Positions 17,743 to 28,800 of a stretch of DNA of 64,000 nt are shown here, piece by piece (the first letter of the stretch is position 1; every line of letters starts with the position of its first letter). The translations under genes were made by a program, and so were the position numbers. The notes below the pieces were generated by a model. The model had not been told where the DNA came from. It saw only the letters and a list, made by a program, of their open reading frames with translations, and searched no databases. This DNA is from Bacteroidales bacterium (lineage in GTDB: Bacteria; Bacteroidota; Bacteroidia; Bacteroidales; UBA10428), in assembly GCA_016938235.1 (NCBI GenBank), contig JAFGVA010000012.1, forward strand, positions 1-64,000, read 5' to 3'.

Positions 17743-19002
17743 TTAATATTTTATGGTTAATGGATTATTGAGCTTTAATAACTCAGTATCCAGGTATTTC
17801 TTAAAGTCCTCAATTGTTTTTATTTCACTATCGTCCATTTCCCAAAGTGCTCCATAGTAATATTCAAGCTTGTTATCTCTCGGTTTAAGTACAATAACTT
17901 TACTGTGCAGATCTTCTGTTAATTCTATTAAATCTGAATTTCTGAAAAACACAACCATACCCAGGTTATCGTTATTCAAACTTTGTTTTCCGAATGTTGC
18001 CAGATAAGTCCATTCAGACTCAGATTCTGAAGGCTGAAGCAATTCAGTTAAATCGGCTTTTACAATTCCTGTACAAAGATTATCCAGAACATCTGAAATA
18101 AAAATTTCCTGATGTGTCAAACGACTTCCTGCATCAATAGATATAATTGATTTTAAGTCAACCGGTATTTTAGTATCATTCCAGCCATAATATTTTGTTT
18201 TAACGGAAGAGCGAATAATACCATTATTTAGAATTTTGCATGTAATACTATCAGTAACAGCTACCCTTAAGGCGCTATTGCCATCCCAATATCCTATGGA
18301 ACCAATTCCCAGTGAACCTCCAACTTTTAGTATATCCATACCCCAGTTTTGTAATTCATGGTACGATTCAAATCCATCCTGTCCTACATTCTGTAAAACC
18401 ATTTCAGGTGTTCTCTTACCATAAATATCAACAGCATTTCTCCAGTCAAGGTAAAACCTGTAACCAACTTTATCTGACTCCCAGCCCGGACCCTCATACC
18501 GAATATAAAAAGAGTGGTCTGTATGCTTATCGGGAACCCTCAGGTAATCAACATTAACAAATTTACCTCCCTGATATTCATATTGTTGCACTCCACTATC
18601 TTTATGAACCTGAACCCACTCTCCCTCTTCTTTTACAGATAATTCGGCCTGTGTACGTTTTTTGAAAACAGGCAATTCTCTGTCAGACTCTTTAAAGCTT
18701 AATTTAGCACTTGATTTTTCTGATATTGATAACAAGACTAAAATTGAACTTAATTCATTTTCCTTTATAGTAAGTTGCATTGGAACTACTGTATCATTAA
18801 CTTCTGCAACAAGCTTTTCAATATCAAACATCTTTACTTTTTGAATAAAGTCTTTATCCTTTAATTCAAGAACAAGTTCATTGTATTCTTTATTTGCAGA
18901 ATTGCTAACTAATACTGAAACGGATTCATTATTAACCGGAGTCTTGCATGACAAAACAAACATACTCCATATAAAAAAAGCGGATAACAATTTGGTTTTC
19001 AT
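17743..19002 (-). CDS. DUF4861 lipoprotein of the pectin cluster
   Basis: 419 residues from ATG 19002 (MKTKLLSAFFIWSMFVLSC lipobox); a start at 19020 would add six residues. The region YIRYEGPGWESDKVGYRFYL, DWRNAVDIYGKRTPEMVLQN and GSLGIGSIGYWDGNSALRVA is the DUF4861 signature; the family is frequent in pectin loci of Bacteroidota, and related proteins have been linked to unsaturated uronate or rhamnogalacturonan processing, though I cannot assign a reaction. A beta-sandwich fold similar to galactose mutarotase-like domains is likely. Neighbours GH105 and GH28 support a pectin role. Confidence 0.8.
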   Translation of the reverse strand: MKTKLLSAFFIWSMFVLSCKTPVNNESVSVLVSNSANKEYNELVLELKDKDFIQKVKMFDIEKLVAEVNDTVVPMQLTIKENELSSILVLLSISEKSSAKLSFKESDRELPVFKKRTQAELSVKEEGEWVQVHKDSGVQQYEYQGGKFVNVDYLRVPDKHTDHSFYIRYEGPGWESDKVGYRFYLDWRNAVDIYGKRTPEMVLQNVGQDGFESYHELQNWGMDILKVGGSLGIGSIGYWDGNSALRVAVTDSITCKILNNGIIRSSVKTKYYGWNDTKIPVDLKSIISIDAGSRLTHQEIFISDVLDNLCTGIVKADLTELLQPSESESEWTYLATFGKQSLNNDNLGMVVFFRNSDLIELTEDLHSKVIVLKPRDNKLEYYYGALWEMDDSEIKTIEDFKKYLDTELLKLNNPLTIKY

Positions 19003-19076
19003 AATTTTAAGTATTAACATGATTTGTTGTAAATATTCGATAACACCAAAACTATTGATATTTTTTATTTAAAGGT

Positions 19077-20528
19077 CTATAAGTCCTTTATTACTTTACC
19101 ATTGATTTTTACATCTTCAAACCGGATGTTCTCGGCATTGATTATATGGTTTGGCTTCTCAATATTTTTCAAATCACAATTTTTCAGAATAATGTTAGTA
19201 GCCGGTTCCTGCTTATACGATTCAATCCAAACCGGATATTCTGATTTATAGGCATTGACCCTTTCCAGAACAATATTTCTTGCAATGGGCAGATTTTCAC
19301 CTTCCTCATTACTATAATACATATTAATCTTTAAAACTGCTTCTTTTACCTGCTTAACTTCAATATCACGAACATAAACATGTTCTACAATGCCACCCCT
19401 AAAAGAGTTTGATTTTATTCTTATGGCTCTTTCAAGATTAGGGCTATCCATCACACAGTTTTCGGCAAAAACATAGCTGATATTACCTGATATCTCGCTC
19501 CCCATAACAACACCGCCATGACCTTCAACCATGGTGCAGTTGCGCACATAAATATTCTTACTGGGCACTCCAATTCTACGACCGTCGTTATTTCTTCCTG
19601 ATTTTATTGCAATGCAATCGTCACCAGTATTAAAGTAGCAATCTTCGATTAGCACATTCTCACAACATTCCGGATCGCAACCATCGTTATTCGGGCCAAG
19701 CGATTCGATATGTAGTTTTCTGACAATAATGTTTTTGCTAAGAACGGGATGAATTATCCACATTGGCGAACCTATAACTTTTATCCCCTCTATCAGGACA
19801 TTTTCGCATAAATATGGCTGCACAAAACTTGGCCTCAGATAGTGCCCTTCGCCAAAAACACGGTTTTCAAGGGGTACATTTTCTTCCACCATTTTATAAA
19901 GTACTCCTATGTCAGATTGTTGGGTATTTCTTCCTGCTGCATCATAAGAGTGTTCCACCGAACCAGACCATTTTCCTTTCCAGTTCCACCATACTTCGCC
20001 CTGTCCATTAATAACCCCTTTTCCAGTAATTGCAATATTTTTTTGCTTATAAGCATAAATAAGTGGCGAATAGTTCATTAGCTCCATTCCCTCAAACCTG
20101 GTATGTACTGCAGGTAAATACTTACTTTTATCTTTTGTGAATAATAATTCGGCCTTTTCTGAAATATGCAGGTTTACATTATTCTTCAAATGCACAGCTC
20201 CGGTTAAGAAAGTTCCTTCGGGAACTATAACTCTGCCACCGCCTTCTTCAGAACACTTTTTTATTGCATCATTTATGGCTTTGCTGCAATCAGTGACTCC
20301 GTCGTTAATTGCACCAAAATCAGTAATATTGTAATCAGCATCTTTAAACAAGGGTTCAGGTATGCTATCCAAAATGCCTTTTGCATATTCCCAGGGAGAT
20401 TCTAATAAGGAATAGCTTACATTAACATCTTTTTTTTCAGTGTTTCCAGAACCGACCCCATTACAAGCATTGTTTACTAAACCTCCCAGCAAGAGAGATA
20501 TATAAAAAATATTCTTAAAAACTGTCAT
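19077..20528 (-). CDS. GH28 polygalacturonase
   Basis: 483 residues with a signal peptide, possibly SPII (Cys at about 22). Beta-helix of the GH28 family: DFGAINDGVTDCSKAINDAI and GGGRVIVPEGTFLTGAVHLK at the N-terminus, then the catalytic blocks NNDGCDPECC (canonical NTD; first Asp), NTGDDCIAIKSG (two catalytic Asp), GHGGVVMGSE (His) and RAIRIKSNSFRGG (RIK). It hydrolyses alpha-1,4-galacturonide bonds; bacterial members of this shape are often exo-acting on galacturonides, or act on rhamnogalacturonan. It begins the run GH28-DUF4861-GH105-PL1. It lies just below the hairpin terminator of the T9SS gene, so it probably has its own promoter. Confidence 0.92.
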   Translation of the reverse strand: MTVFKNIFYISLLLGGLVNNACNGVGSGNTEKKDVNVSYSLLESPWEYAKGILDSIPEPLFKDADYNITDFGAINDGVTDCSKAINDAIKKCSEEGGGRVIVPEGTFLTGAVHLKNNVNLHISEKAELLFTKDKSKYLPAVHTRFEGMELMNYSPLIYAYKQKNIAITGKGVINGQGEVWWNWKGKWSGSVEHSYDAAGRNTQQSDIGVLYKMVEENVPLENRVFGEGHYLRPSFVQPYLCENVLIEGIKVIGSPMWIIHPVLSKNIIVRKLHIESLGPNNDGCDPECCENVLIEDCYFNTGDDCIAIKSGRNNDGRRIGVPSKNIYVRNCTMVEGHGGVVMGSEISGNISYVFAENCVMDSPNLERAIRIKSNSFRGGIVEHVYVRDIEVKQVKEAVLKINMYYSNEEGENLPIARNIVLERVNAYKSEYPVWIESYKQEPATNIILKNCDLKNIEKPNHIINAENIRFEDVKINGKVIKDL

Positions 20529-20574
20529 ATCAGTCGGATATATGTTTTTGAACCTTTTTAAGTAAGAGAGAGAA

Positions 20575-20605
20575 AACAGGAAAGACCTTGTAAGTCTTTC
20601 CTGTT
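20575..20605 (-). terminator. Rho-independent terminator after the susC-susD-T9SS operon
   Basis: A perfect 12-bp stem, AACAGGAAAGAC (20575-20586) with GTCTTTCCTGTT (20594-20605), around a 7-base loop. On the minus strand it is followed by a T-rich tract. It lies 18 bases after the stop of the gene at 20624 and before the start of GH28. Confidence 0.8.
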
Positions 20606-20623
20606 AATGAAATAATATTTATT

Positions 20624-23600
20624 TTATTCAGCTTTAATTAAGGATCCTGTTGAGTATCCCATGCTTGTAGTTATTGTAAAGAAATAAGTGCCCGTATCAA
20701 TAGTAGAAGTATTTACTGAAACTCTGTTCATGCCTGATTCAAGTTCTACTGACTCAAGCATTATGGTTCTACCAGTAACATCTACAATAGATATTGTTAC
20801 ATTATCTGCTTTATCTAAAGGAATACTGAAGTTTACTACAGTATTAAATGGTATAGGATAAACCTCTACATTTAAATCTAAGCGAGTATCATTTACACCT
20901 ACTCCACCGCAGTTTTCACCATCAGGATAAAGATCACACATATAGTCAACAAAATCGGGATGCCAGTAGCGGGCACCTATTATTGAACCATCATCACCAG
21001 CTGCCAGGTAATCTGAATTTCCAATAGTAAAATCTTCTGAAGCCGGATTAGCAAATTGGGGATCAGCTTCCAGAATATTAACGTAATCAATAGTTCCGGA
21101 GCCACTTCTTTCATTTACTGCGTTAACATTATAAAGAACTAAATTCCTAATTGTAAGAACATTATCATCGCCGTTAGAGTTTTGAGTAGTAAAATACAAT
21201 GATGATAAATCAACTTCGGTACTAGCTGGTTGTTCAGAAAAAATTGAATTGGTAAGTGTGATATTATACTGTCCTCCACCATCGGAGTTACCAATTAATT
21301 CCTTATCGCCAAGTGTACTTAAATTGAAACCGGTCATATGATCCAAAACATAAGTCTGTGATGCTGTTTCCGGGAAATTCTGACACCATACCAATTGTTG
21401 AGCCAAATTCCAGAAGGTAATATCCTGCCATGTATAAGTATCATTGTTAACTCCTTCTTCGGCATACATATCTTTAATATAAGCACCATGTTCACCAGCT
21501 TCATACAAGAATGAGTTCTGAATTGTAAATTTCTTAACAATTACAGAGTCTGATCTTGTTCCCCCAATAAGGTCACCAGTTACATTATGTAAACGACAAC
21601 GGTTGATGTATAATTCGACTTTTGCATTTGTGGTTGATGCACGAAGAGAAACACAACGAGATGCTAAATCTGCTCCATCAAGATCAAGTCCGATAAGGGT
21701 AAGTTTTGCTCCATCTTCTAATTGGAATATGTTTTCAGCAGCAAAGTCATTCAGAATTACAGGAAGTCCGGCCAGGTATGGCAATTCAGGATCGTCCTGT
21801 GCTCTAAGAGTAATATCCTTATCAATAACCAAAGTTGACAAAGGCACATATTGACCTCCATTAATAAGCAGGAAAGTATCGCCATCGGCTGCCTGAGCCA
21901 GGTATTCTTCGATTGTACCCATGCCTTCAGGAATAACATTACCTACAATATTGATTTTTTCTTTAATCACTATTGTATATTGCATAACAGAACCTGCTTC
22001 AGAAGTAACTGTTATAACAACAGTAGTGTCGCTTCCGTCAAATGGAATAACACCACCTCCATCAAGAGTAGATTTAGCATCATTTAATGTTGGAGTTATA
22101 GTTACTTCGGTAGTTCCGGCATCGAGACTTAAAGTATAATTTACCTCTTCAGGGCTAAAATCTGGTGACAAAGTACCTGTTGAAACTGCTAAAGCAGACA
22201 ATAAATTATCGTCACTAATAGCAGGAACATCTAAGGTAAGCAAATAAAGGGCTTCATTTACAATAACCTGTTTCATTGCTTCTGAGAATACGTTCAAACC
22301 GTATTTTCTAATTGTATCGGTAGCAGTGTAATATGCATCATGGTCGTCTCCTGCAACAAAATATGTTCTCCAGCCAAAAGGACGAGCAGCAGCAGCACCA
22401 GCCGACAAACCTGTATACATTGAATCGGTAACAGGAGCCCAGCGAAGCATAAGTGGCATTCCGTCAGATTCAGCCAGATCAACAGTTTTTGTAGTATCTC
22501 CGGTTGATTCACTAATTTTATAAGCGATAGGTCCGTTAATTAATGAAATAAGAACTTCGCCTGATATTCTGCTTATCACTGAATCATAAATGTTTACCAT
22601 TCCAACATTATCGGAACAATAAGCAATAATTGAATCGGAAGCACCAACTGAAACACCTGTGAATGCAGCATCAGTAGGATCTGTGACCTTACCTGAAAGA
22701 ACTCCGAATCGGGCATAAGTTAATCCTGCATCTTTGGTCGGTAACCATCTTAAATGAGAAGACCTTGCTGCGTAGGGACTCATTAAAATAACAGGCTTCT
22801 GAAGTTTTTCCCAATACACACTGTTTTCACCCTGGAAATCACTGCTGCTTATATCACGTCCTATTACAACCAGATCGCTGGCAGTTATAGCTGTTTTAAA
22901 TTCGTCAGATAAAGCACCTGCACTTGCATAATCAGGAATAGTAACATTAAAACCAGCAGCTTTCAGGTTCTCAACATTCATCGAATCAGCAAAGAATCCA
23001 TCTGCATCAAAATGATCTACACGGGTAACATAGGCAATGTTTTTACCAAATCCGGGTAACATTTCGCCACCGGTTTCGCTTATCAGTGAATCAGGAATTG
23101 CTGATTCTGCAGGTGTATATCCTCCGGTTGTATCAATCATAATATAATCGACATATGCTCCATGTGTATCATCTCCCCGGTCGCCAAATTTTATATACTT
23201 ATTGGCGTCAGTTGAGGTTGTTTTTGATGCCAAAACAGGTGTTGTGTTTTCATCGAGAAAGACTGTTGCACTATCGCCCAGTACCTGAACCCGAATGATA
23301 TGCCACCTGGTTAAATCGGCATTAACTTTAACTGAACCACTTGATTTTCCAAATCTTAGGGTACTATCTCCAGCTTCAATATAAAGTTCGTCGCGGGAGT
23401 TTGCAGAACCGTTCCTCCATTGAATGTCGAATGCACTCTCTAAACCCTTTATAGCTGCTAACCTGATTAAAACTGTAAAGTTCGAATCGGCCCAATCACC
23501 AAAATTATGCTGATACATACCACGGGCAGTAGGTTTGGAAGAGCCCGGAGGTGATTCAACACTAGGTTCAGAATAGTATAAAATATTATTACCTTCATTC

Positions 23601-23815
23601 TGAGCATCGGAAATAATATCTTCGATAAAACCTGCTCCGTGTAACTTATCGCTCCATTTATGGAACATAAAAGCATGTGGCAAAACTTCGCCGCTCGCAG
23701 TGGTATCACCATCGGTATCCAGAGGCAATACATCAGCTTCGTAGATTCGCCAGTACTGTCCCTTTACCATTGTAAAGGATGCCAGTAAAATAAGCATTAC
23801 GTAAATTTTTCTCAT
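20624..23815 (-). CDS. Large multidomain secreted protein with beta-helix, T9SS cargo
   Basis: 1063 residues from ATG 23815 (MRKIYVMLILLASFTMVKGQ signal); the longer frame to 23878 adds 21 polar residues before it. Regions seen: LamG/concanavalin-like N-terminal domain (about 20-250, with TRWHIIRVQVLGDSATVFLD); a Rossmann-like domain similar to ThuA/GATase modules (about 280-540, GKNIAYVTRVDHFDADGFF, SDLVVIGRDIS); a cadherin-like beta-sandwich (about 545-625, YTLSLDAGTTEVTITPTLND); a right-handed beta-helix (about 640-950) that looks like the DUF4957/DUF5123 pair found in PULs (EYLAQAADGDTFLLINGGQY, ITLRAQDDPELP); and a T9SS type A domain (VEVYPIPFNTVVNFSIPLDK). As the third gene after susC-susD it is probably a surface glycan-binding protein or lyase. 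No catalytic residues assigned. Confidence 0.8.
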   Translation of the reverse strand: MRKIYVMLILLASFTMVKGQYWRIYEADVLPLDTDGDTTASGEVLPHAFMFHKWSDKLHGAGFIEDIISDAQNEGNNILYYSEPSVESPPGSSKPTARGMYQHNFGDWADSNFTVLIRLAAIKGLESAFDIQWRNGSANSRDELYIEAGDSTLRFGKSSGSVKVNADLTRWHIIRVQVLGDSATVFLDENTTPVLASKTTSTDANKYIKFGDRGDDTHGAYVDYIMIDTTGGYTPAESAIPDSLISETGGEMLPGFGKNIAYVTRVDHFDADGFFADSMNVENLKAAGFNVTIPDYASAGALSDEFKTAITASDLVVIGRDISSSDFQGENSVYWEKLQKPVILMSPYAARSSHLRWLPTKDAGLTYARFGVLSGKVTDPTDAAFTGVSVGASDSIIAYCSDNVGMVNIYDSVISRISGEVLISLINGPIAYKISESTGDTTKTVDLAESDGMPLMLRWAPVTDSMYTGLSAGAAAARPFGWRTYFVAGDDHDAYYTATDTIRKYGLNVFSEAMKQVIVNEALYLLTLDVPAISDDNLLSALAVSTGTLSPDFSPEEVNYTLSLDAGTTEVTITPTLNDAKSTLDGGGVIPFDGSDTTVVITVTSEAGSVMQYTIVIKEKINIVGNVIPEGMGTIEEYLAQAADGDTFLLINGGQYVPLSTLVIDKDITLRAQDDPELPYLAGLPVILNDFAAENIFQLEDGAKLTLIGLDLDGADLASRCVSLRASTTNAKVELYINRCRLHNVTGDLIGGTRSDSVIVKKFTIQNSFLYEAGEHGAYIKDMYAEEGVNNDTYTWQDITFWNLAQQLVWCQNFPETASQTYVLDHMTGFNLSTLGDKELIGNSDGGGQYNITLTNSIFSEQPASTEVDLSSLYFTTQNSNGDDNVLTIRNLVLYNVNAVNERSGSGTIDYVNILEADPQFANPASEDFTIGNSDYLAAGDDGSIIGARYWHPDFVDYMCDLYPDGENCGGVGVNDTRLDLNVEVYPIPFNTVVNFSIPLDKADNVTISIVDVTGRTIMLESVELESGMNRVSVNTSTIDTGTYFFTITTSMGYSTGSLIKAE

Positions 23816-23880
23816 AGCATTTGTAGATTTATTATTAGTATTACAAGAAAGTTTTTCTTGTGAGTTAGTATTTAACATAA

Positions 23881-25794
23881 TTAGTACCCCGGGTTTTGAG
23901 TAAATTCATCTTTATTATGTACTGCGTCTAATTGATCCTGCGGAATAAACCTAAGTTTATGGAAATCCTGAATATTAGCAGCAGCATCGAGGTTATAAGC
24001 TTTTACTCTTTCCAGAAGTTTATCTGTTCTTTTAAGATCGAAAAAGCGCAGCATTTCAGTTGCAAGTTCCCTTGCCCGCTCATCGAGAATAAAATCGATA
24101 TCAATATCATTGCCGTTGTTAACTCCATATGCAGCCAAAACTGCCGCTCCGTCACCATCAAATGAACGTGCATTAGCAAGTGTTTCAAGGTAGCTGAATG
24201 ATTCTGTGGAGTTTCCTAGTTTCATTGTAGCTTCGGCAGCAATCAGGTACATTTCCGATATACGGATAACAAAGAAATCTCTTTGTGAATATTCCTGTGG
24301 AATTTCAAGCTTTGTTAAATCCTGGTATCTTTTTGTAATCGGGAAGTAAAACTGACGATCAATATTATCGTTTACAGAACCATCCTCATTATACATATCG
24401 TCAATATCAAGAATCAGGTAACCAGCTTCCGGGTCGAAATCGAACCTTCGGCCTGACATTGTTGCCCTCTCTGAATCGGGAATTGGTTTTTTAGAGAAAT
24501 ATATTGCTGTATCGCCAAGGTCGAATAATGGCAGTTTCCAGAGATCCCTGTCTACATCAACTCTTGTAGAAGGAGCATCCTGCATGAAGTAAAATGGTTT
24601 CCAAACGGGTCTTGCATCAGAATTGCACAACCATGTATCTTTAAAAGAACCTTTAAAACGCTCATCAACATCTTCATTAAACAAATCAATAAAAAACCTT
24701 GTTGGCATCCATCGCTGGAATCCACGACCATTAGGTATATCGCGGGTCATAGCTCCATCTGTTATTTCTTCGTACCTGATTTCCCATAAAAGGTGCCCCT
24801 GATTGCCCCCCTCTCTTTGAATTATACCATCTCTCTGCCAATATCTTACATCTTCCCAAGTATAATCACTGTCTTCTAAATCTTCATCCCATGGATTAAC
24901 AAGACTCGGGTTAGTAGTTATTGAATTAGCACTATAAACAACTGCCCAGACAACTTCTGAGTTGTTTTCATTATCTAAATCAAAAATTTCGTTCCAATCA
25001 TCAACTAAGGCAAAACTGTAATTATTTATAACTGAGTCAGCAAAATTTTTCGCTAATGTAAAATGCTGCTGAGCCATACCTGCATCGGCGGTAATATAGG
25101 TGTTACCCAATATTTCAAGGCCTGTTTCGAGATAACTTGCCCATGTTAAGTGCATCCTTGCCAGAAAGGCCTGAACAACTGGTTTTATAACTCTGCCATA
25201 TTGCGTTGTTGTTTCAGGAGTCAATTTTAACGCCTGATCCAGGTCAGAGAAAATCTGTGCATATAAATCCGGTATAGGTGAATGATTTGCATCATAAACA
25301 GCGTCATTTATATAATCGGTTGTTAAAGGCACATCACCCCAGGTTTCGGTAAGCTGCCAGATATAATGAGCCCTGAGGAAATACAATTCTCCTTTTCTGT
25401 TTAGTTTTAATGTTTCATCCAGGTATTCAAGATCATCAATATTTTCCAGGGCCAGGTTAATCGAATTAATCGCTTTATAGAGTTCGTACCACATAGCTCC
25501 CAGACGGTCATCTTCTTCACCTACCCAGCTGGAGTAGGTACAAAATCCTCTTGTTCTGATATCAGCGGCCCAGGTATAAATATCTGTTCCCGCTTCTGTA
25601 AGATCCCATCCATTTTCACGACCATACCATAACCTCAGCGGAACATAATTAGCTACAACAAGCGATTCCATCATATCTTCGGATGAAACGATGGTACCGG
25701 AATTTGCTCCTCCCATAAATTCTTCTTCCAGAAAATCTTCGCAAGACTGCAGTGCAAAGAATATCAGGAACACTATTGATATATATTTTTTCAT
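23881..25794 (-). CDS. susD: SusD/RagB-family outer-membrane lipoprotein
   Basis: 637 residues from ATG 25794 (MKKYISIVFLIFFALQSC lipobox, then EDFLEE). The SusD fold is clear: TPR-like N-terminus with WYELYKAINSINLALENIDD and GELYFLRAHYIWQLTETWGD, then QPVVQAFLARMHLTWAS-type helices, and the C-terminal RDFFVIRISEMYLIAAEATM and ILDERARELATEMLRFFDLK. It is longer than many SusD proteins (about 550). It forms the lid of the SusC channel and binds oligosaccharides. It follows susC by 25 bases. Substrate inferred from the pectinase neighbours. Confidence 0.95.
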   Translation of the reverse strand: MKKYISIVFLIFFALQSCEDFLEEEFMGGANSGTIVSSEDMMESLVVANYVPLRLWYGRENGWDLTEAGTDIYTWAADIRTRGFCTYSSWVGEEDDRLGAMWYELYKAINSINLALENIDDLEYLDETLKLNRKGELYFLRAHYIWQLTETWGDVPLTTDYINDAVYDANHSPIPDLYAQIFSDLDQALKLTPETTTQYGRVIKPVVQAFLARMHLTWASYLETGLEILGNTYITADAGMAQQHFTLAKNFADSVINNYSFALVDDWNEIFDLDNENNSEVVWAVVYSANSITTNPSLVNPWDEDLEDSDYTWEDVRYWQRDGIIQREGGNQGHLLWEIRYEEITDGAMTRDIPNGRGFQRWMPTRFFIDLFNEDVDERFKGSFKDTWLCNSDARPVWKPFYFMQDAPSTRVDVDRDLWKLPLFDLGDTAIYFSKKPIPDSERATMSGRRFDFDPEAGYLILDIDDMYNEDGSVNDNIDRQFYFPITKRYQDLTKLEIPQEYSQRDFFVIRISEMYLIAAEATMKLGNSTESFSYLETLANARSFDGDGAAVLAAYGVNNGNDIDIDFILDERARELATEMLRFFDLKRTDKLLERVKAYNLDAAANIQDFHKLRFIPQDQLDAVHNKDEFTQNPGY

Positions 25795-25819
25795 TTCAAT
25801 TTTCATTTAAAGAATTCAA

Positions 25820-28800
25820 CTAAAATTCAAGATTTAAACCGAAAACGTATGTACGCGCCAAAGGCCAGTTAATACTACCTCCTCGTTCAGGATCCAGTCC
25901 TTCGTCAAGAAGGCTGTAAAGAATTAAAGGATTGTTTGATGTAAAGTATACTCTAAACGTGGAAATACGAGCTTTTTTAATCCATAACAGAGGTATATCG
26001 TACCCAAGTGTGATATTTTTGAGTTTAACAAACGAACCATCCTGATAACTAAGGGTTTCTTCATAATCGGCCTCTGCTGTATTTGCATCAAGCCTGGGAT
26101 AATCATTCGAACCATTATGAGGAGTCCAGTAATTAACTTTCTTCATATTATTATACATTCTGGGATCGAAATCATATGAAGCAGCATCAATCATATTCCC
26201 CATCCGGGCATATAGGTTAATTGTTAAATCGAAACCTTTGTATTTGAAAGTATTGGACCAGCTGCCAAAGAAAGTTGGATCAGTTGTACCCAGCACTACC
26301 CGGTCTGCAGTAGTTATTGTATCTTTTCCATCCGTTTTGTCGGTATCTTCAACTTTAATATCTCCGGGAACATAAGAACCATATGTTGCTGCTTCATCCC
26401 GTTCATCTAATTGCCAGATTCCTAACTTTTTATAGTCGTAGATTACATTAATCGGCTCACCAACAAACCAGTTGTTTACCTCATCTTCGGTTATGCCTGA
26501 TGCCAGACTAAGGATTTTATTGTGCTGTGTGCTAAAGGCTACATTCATGTTCCATTTAAAACCTCCGCGATTAACATTTACAGTTTTTAACATAACTTCA
26601 AAACCTTTGGTCTCTACAGAGGCTAAATTTGCATCGATATCGAAAGAACCTGTGTTTAAAGGCAATTGGACCGGCAAGATAACATCATCAGAAATCGAGG
26701 TATAAGCATCAATATTACCGGCTATCCTGTTACTAAATAATCCAAAATCAACTCCAAAATTGTATTGTGCTGTTCTTTCCCATGTTAACTTTTCGCTGGC
26801 AAGGTATTCTGGTCTGTATCCGGCAATAGCAATATCGTCGCTTTCCCCAAATTCATAATACATTGGAAATAGGTTTACCACACCTTTAGTATCATAAGGA
26901 TTGACAACCGGATTGCCGGAAACACCATAACCAATCCTTGCTTTTAAGTCAGAAATAACACCTGTGTTTGCAATAAAATCAAGATTATTTAATCTTAAAG
27001 CACCAGAAGCCGATGGGAAAAAACTCCATTTGTTTCCAGCAGTTAATACTGAAGCTCCATCATATCTTCCTGAAGTATTAAGAATTAAAAGGTTATGTAT
27101 ATTCAGACTTGCCCGGGCAAAAACAGAAAGTAAATGTTGTTCAATTAATCCACTGCTTACCCTTAATGTTGATGGTTCGGCCGATCCCATATTCCAGTAT
27201 TGATTACTGGAAAATGGCTGGCGTTCTCCATACATTGTCATGATTTCCTGCCTTTTAATTTGCATTTCCTGCCCCAGAGTTAAATTCAGCGTGTTTTCTG
27301 AAAACTCTTTGGTGAAATTTAAAAGGTTAGTCCAGTTTATTAAATAGTCATTATTTATATCTATTCCAGAAGTATTCGGTTCCTGATCTACAGCTTTATT
27401 GGGATATGAATAACCGTTTCTTTCATTTTCAAAATCTACACCAACATTAGATTTAAAAAATAAATCGGGAAGAATATTAAGCTGAACATATGCCGAAGAA
27501 AAAGTCCGGGTTGCCATTTCTTGTTCGAAATCGTATGTATAAGCTAAGGGGTGCCTGCGTGGGTTGGCCGGATCTGGTTGATAAATGTAATCACCCAATG
27601 AATCGTATGCCGGAACAATTGGAGACATTAATACCGCATCAACAAATCTTACACCCCGGCCATTTCGTTCACGGTATGTAATAATTGTTGAAGCTCCCAG
27701 GCTAACATAGTCATTTATTTTTCCATCAACATTTAATTTAAAAGTATACCTTTTAAAATCGTCTGCCAGGGTAACTCCTTTCTCATTAAAGTAGGTCATC
27801 GAAGAACCATAGGTCAGTTTTTCGCCTCCACCAAGAATCCCCAGGCTGTATTCCTGCCGGTAACCATTTCTGGTACAGATATCCTGCCAGTTATTATAGG
27901 TACCATCCCGCACCCCTTCAAGTTCAGCAACACTAAAAACAACCGCAGAATCAGGCAAATCATTCCAATGAGCATAATTATCAGTTGTGTCTCTGTTTGC
28001 ATCGAATTTTGCGTTTATATAGCTATCTCTGTCAAAGGTTGGAACTTTCTGATAGGGTTCGGTAAAACCGTAATATGCATTAAAGTAAACTTTTGTTTTA
28101 TTTACTGTTCCCTTCTTGGTTGTAATTAAGATAACACCATTTGCACCGCGTGAACCATAAATAGCTGTTGATGATGCATCCTTTAAGATCTCTACTGATT
28201 CTATGTCGCTGGGATTAATTGGTATATTGCTGCCGTAAGGAATACCATCTACTACAATCAGGGGGTCATTAGCTTCATCTCTTCCGAGAGATCTGGAACC
28301 TCTGATTTTAATATCTACTCCTGAACCTGAGCGCCCATCACTCACTCCAACATCAACACCGGCTGCTTTACCCTGCAAACTCTCCAGCACATTTGAACTT
28401 TTCACCTCTGATAATTCCTCTTCACCCACAGAAACAATTGAACCTGAGATATCACTTTTTTTCATGGTGCCGTATCCAACCACAATAACCTCATCTAGTC
28501 CGACTAAATCTTCGACCATTTTAAGGTTAATAGCAGTCTGTTGTCCAATCCGAAATTCTTCTGAAAGCATCCCAATCATAGAAAAAACAAGGATGTTATC
28601 ATCTGAACTGACCTCGATGGAAAAATTACCATCCAAATCGGTTATTGTTCCTGTTGTTGTTCCTTTAATAGAAATGTTTACTCCAGGCAAGGGCTTTTCA
28701 TCGATTCCCGAAATTACAGTTCCTGTCACAGTTCTTTGTGATAAGGCTCCGGGAACCGAAAAAACAAAAATTGACAACAACAATAGAAGGTATTGTTTCA

